In this document: positions 63,950 to 64,000 of the stretch, one piece after another
Layout of the letters: the number at the start of each line of letters is the position of its first letter
Position numbering within the stretch: the stretch's first letter is position 1
NCBI RefSeq assembly: GCF_000720635.1
Contig: NZ_JOCF01000041.1
Coordinates: forward strand, 6,440-70,439
DNA length: 64,000 nucleotides
Direction: 5' to 3'
Origin: Streptomyces sp. NRRL WC-3742
GTDB taxonomy: Bacteria > Actinomycetota > Actinomycetes > Streptomycetales > Streptomycetaceae
Made by a program: the position numbers and the translations under genes
The notes under the pieces: generated by a model
Databases searched by the model: none
Told to the model about the DNA's origin: nothing
Seen by the model: only the letters and a program-made list of their open reading frames with translations

Positions 63950-64000
63950 TTGTTCGGCGGCGTCCTACTCTCCCACAGGGTCCCCCCTGCAGTACCATCG
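63950..64000 (-). rRNA. rrf: 5S ribosomal RNA, 3' end
   Basis: The reverse complement of the last about 51 bases matches the 3' end of streptomycete 5S rRNA, including CGATGGTACTGCAGGGGGGA and GGACGCCGCCGAACAA. The remaining about 70 bases and the 23S and 16S genes lie beyond the right edge. The strong terminator that follows marks the end of the rrn operon. Confidence 0.93.

Overview
This is a very GC-rich (roughly 70% or more) actinobacterial chromosome segment. Gene content and order point to Streptomyces or a close relative such as Kitasatospora: rpsO-pnp beside a type VII (ESX) secretion locus, then ribF/truB/rbfA/infB/nusA/rimP, ispG/site-2 protease/dxr and gabT. The assignment rests on gene order and protein families recognised by eye. 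No database search was possible. No insertion sequence, integrase, CRISPR array or tRNA gene was seen. A 5S rRNA 3' end with its terminator lies at the right edge, so an rrn operon read on the minus strand enters from beyond position 64000.

Layout. (1) 1-3219, minus strand: the start of an M16 peptidase gene, pnp and rpsO, with strong hairpins in the rpsO-pnp spacer. (2) 3409-21654: an ESX locus with eccD and eccC head to head, an amino acid permease, a SigE-family sigma factor followed by a membrane protein with a duplicated extracytoplasmic domain, mycP, two WXG100 genes, eccB, then divergent eccE, a small ESX-associated gene and an EspI-like ParA/MinD ATPase. eccC and eccD are separated from the esx-eccB-eccE half by the permease and sigma module. 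(3) 21717-34916, minus strand: the translation and RNA-processing cluster rimP-nusA-ylxR-infB-DUF503-rbfA-nrnA-truB, then a large pseudo-protease/P-loop protein, then ribF. (4) 35176-37139, plus strand: a Tat-type lipoprotein with a DUF4439 ferritin-like domain and an aminoglycoside-phosphotransferase-like kinase. (5) 37147-43427: two GNAT acetyltransferases, the ispG-site-2 protease-dxr cluster of the MEP isoprenoid pathway, and a divergent NAD(P)-binding protein. (6) 43519-51480: aldehyde dehydrogenase, PucR regulator, a VirD4/TraG-like membrane ATPase, divergent gabT (with the dehydrogenase a probable GABA or amino-aldehyde route) and a PAP2 phosphatase. (7) 51450-63745, mostly minus strand: DUF2218 and a divergent MarR regulator, a ZIP metal transporter, a degenerate Mrr-like protein, an unrecognised 601-residue protein, a cupin, a YigZ protein, a DUF6986 aldolase-like protein with a striking operator, a DUF2637 membrane protein, and a LuxR-type response regulator with its histidine kinase.

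Most promising for follow-up: the sigma factor plus duplicated-domain membrane protein inside the ESX locus; the pseudo-trypsin fused to an altered P-loop domain and long helical region between truB and ribF; the orphan VirD4-like ATPase; and the neighbouring degenerate Mrr-like and unrecognised genes at 53509-57141. Several perfect palindromes in promoter regions look like unassigned operators. These functional readings are inferences from motifs and context.
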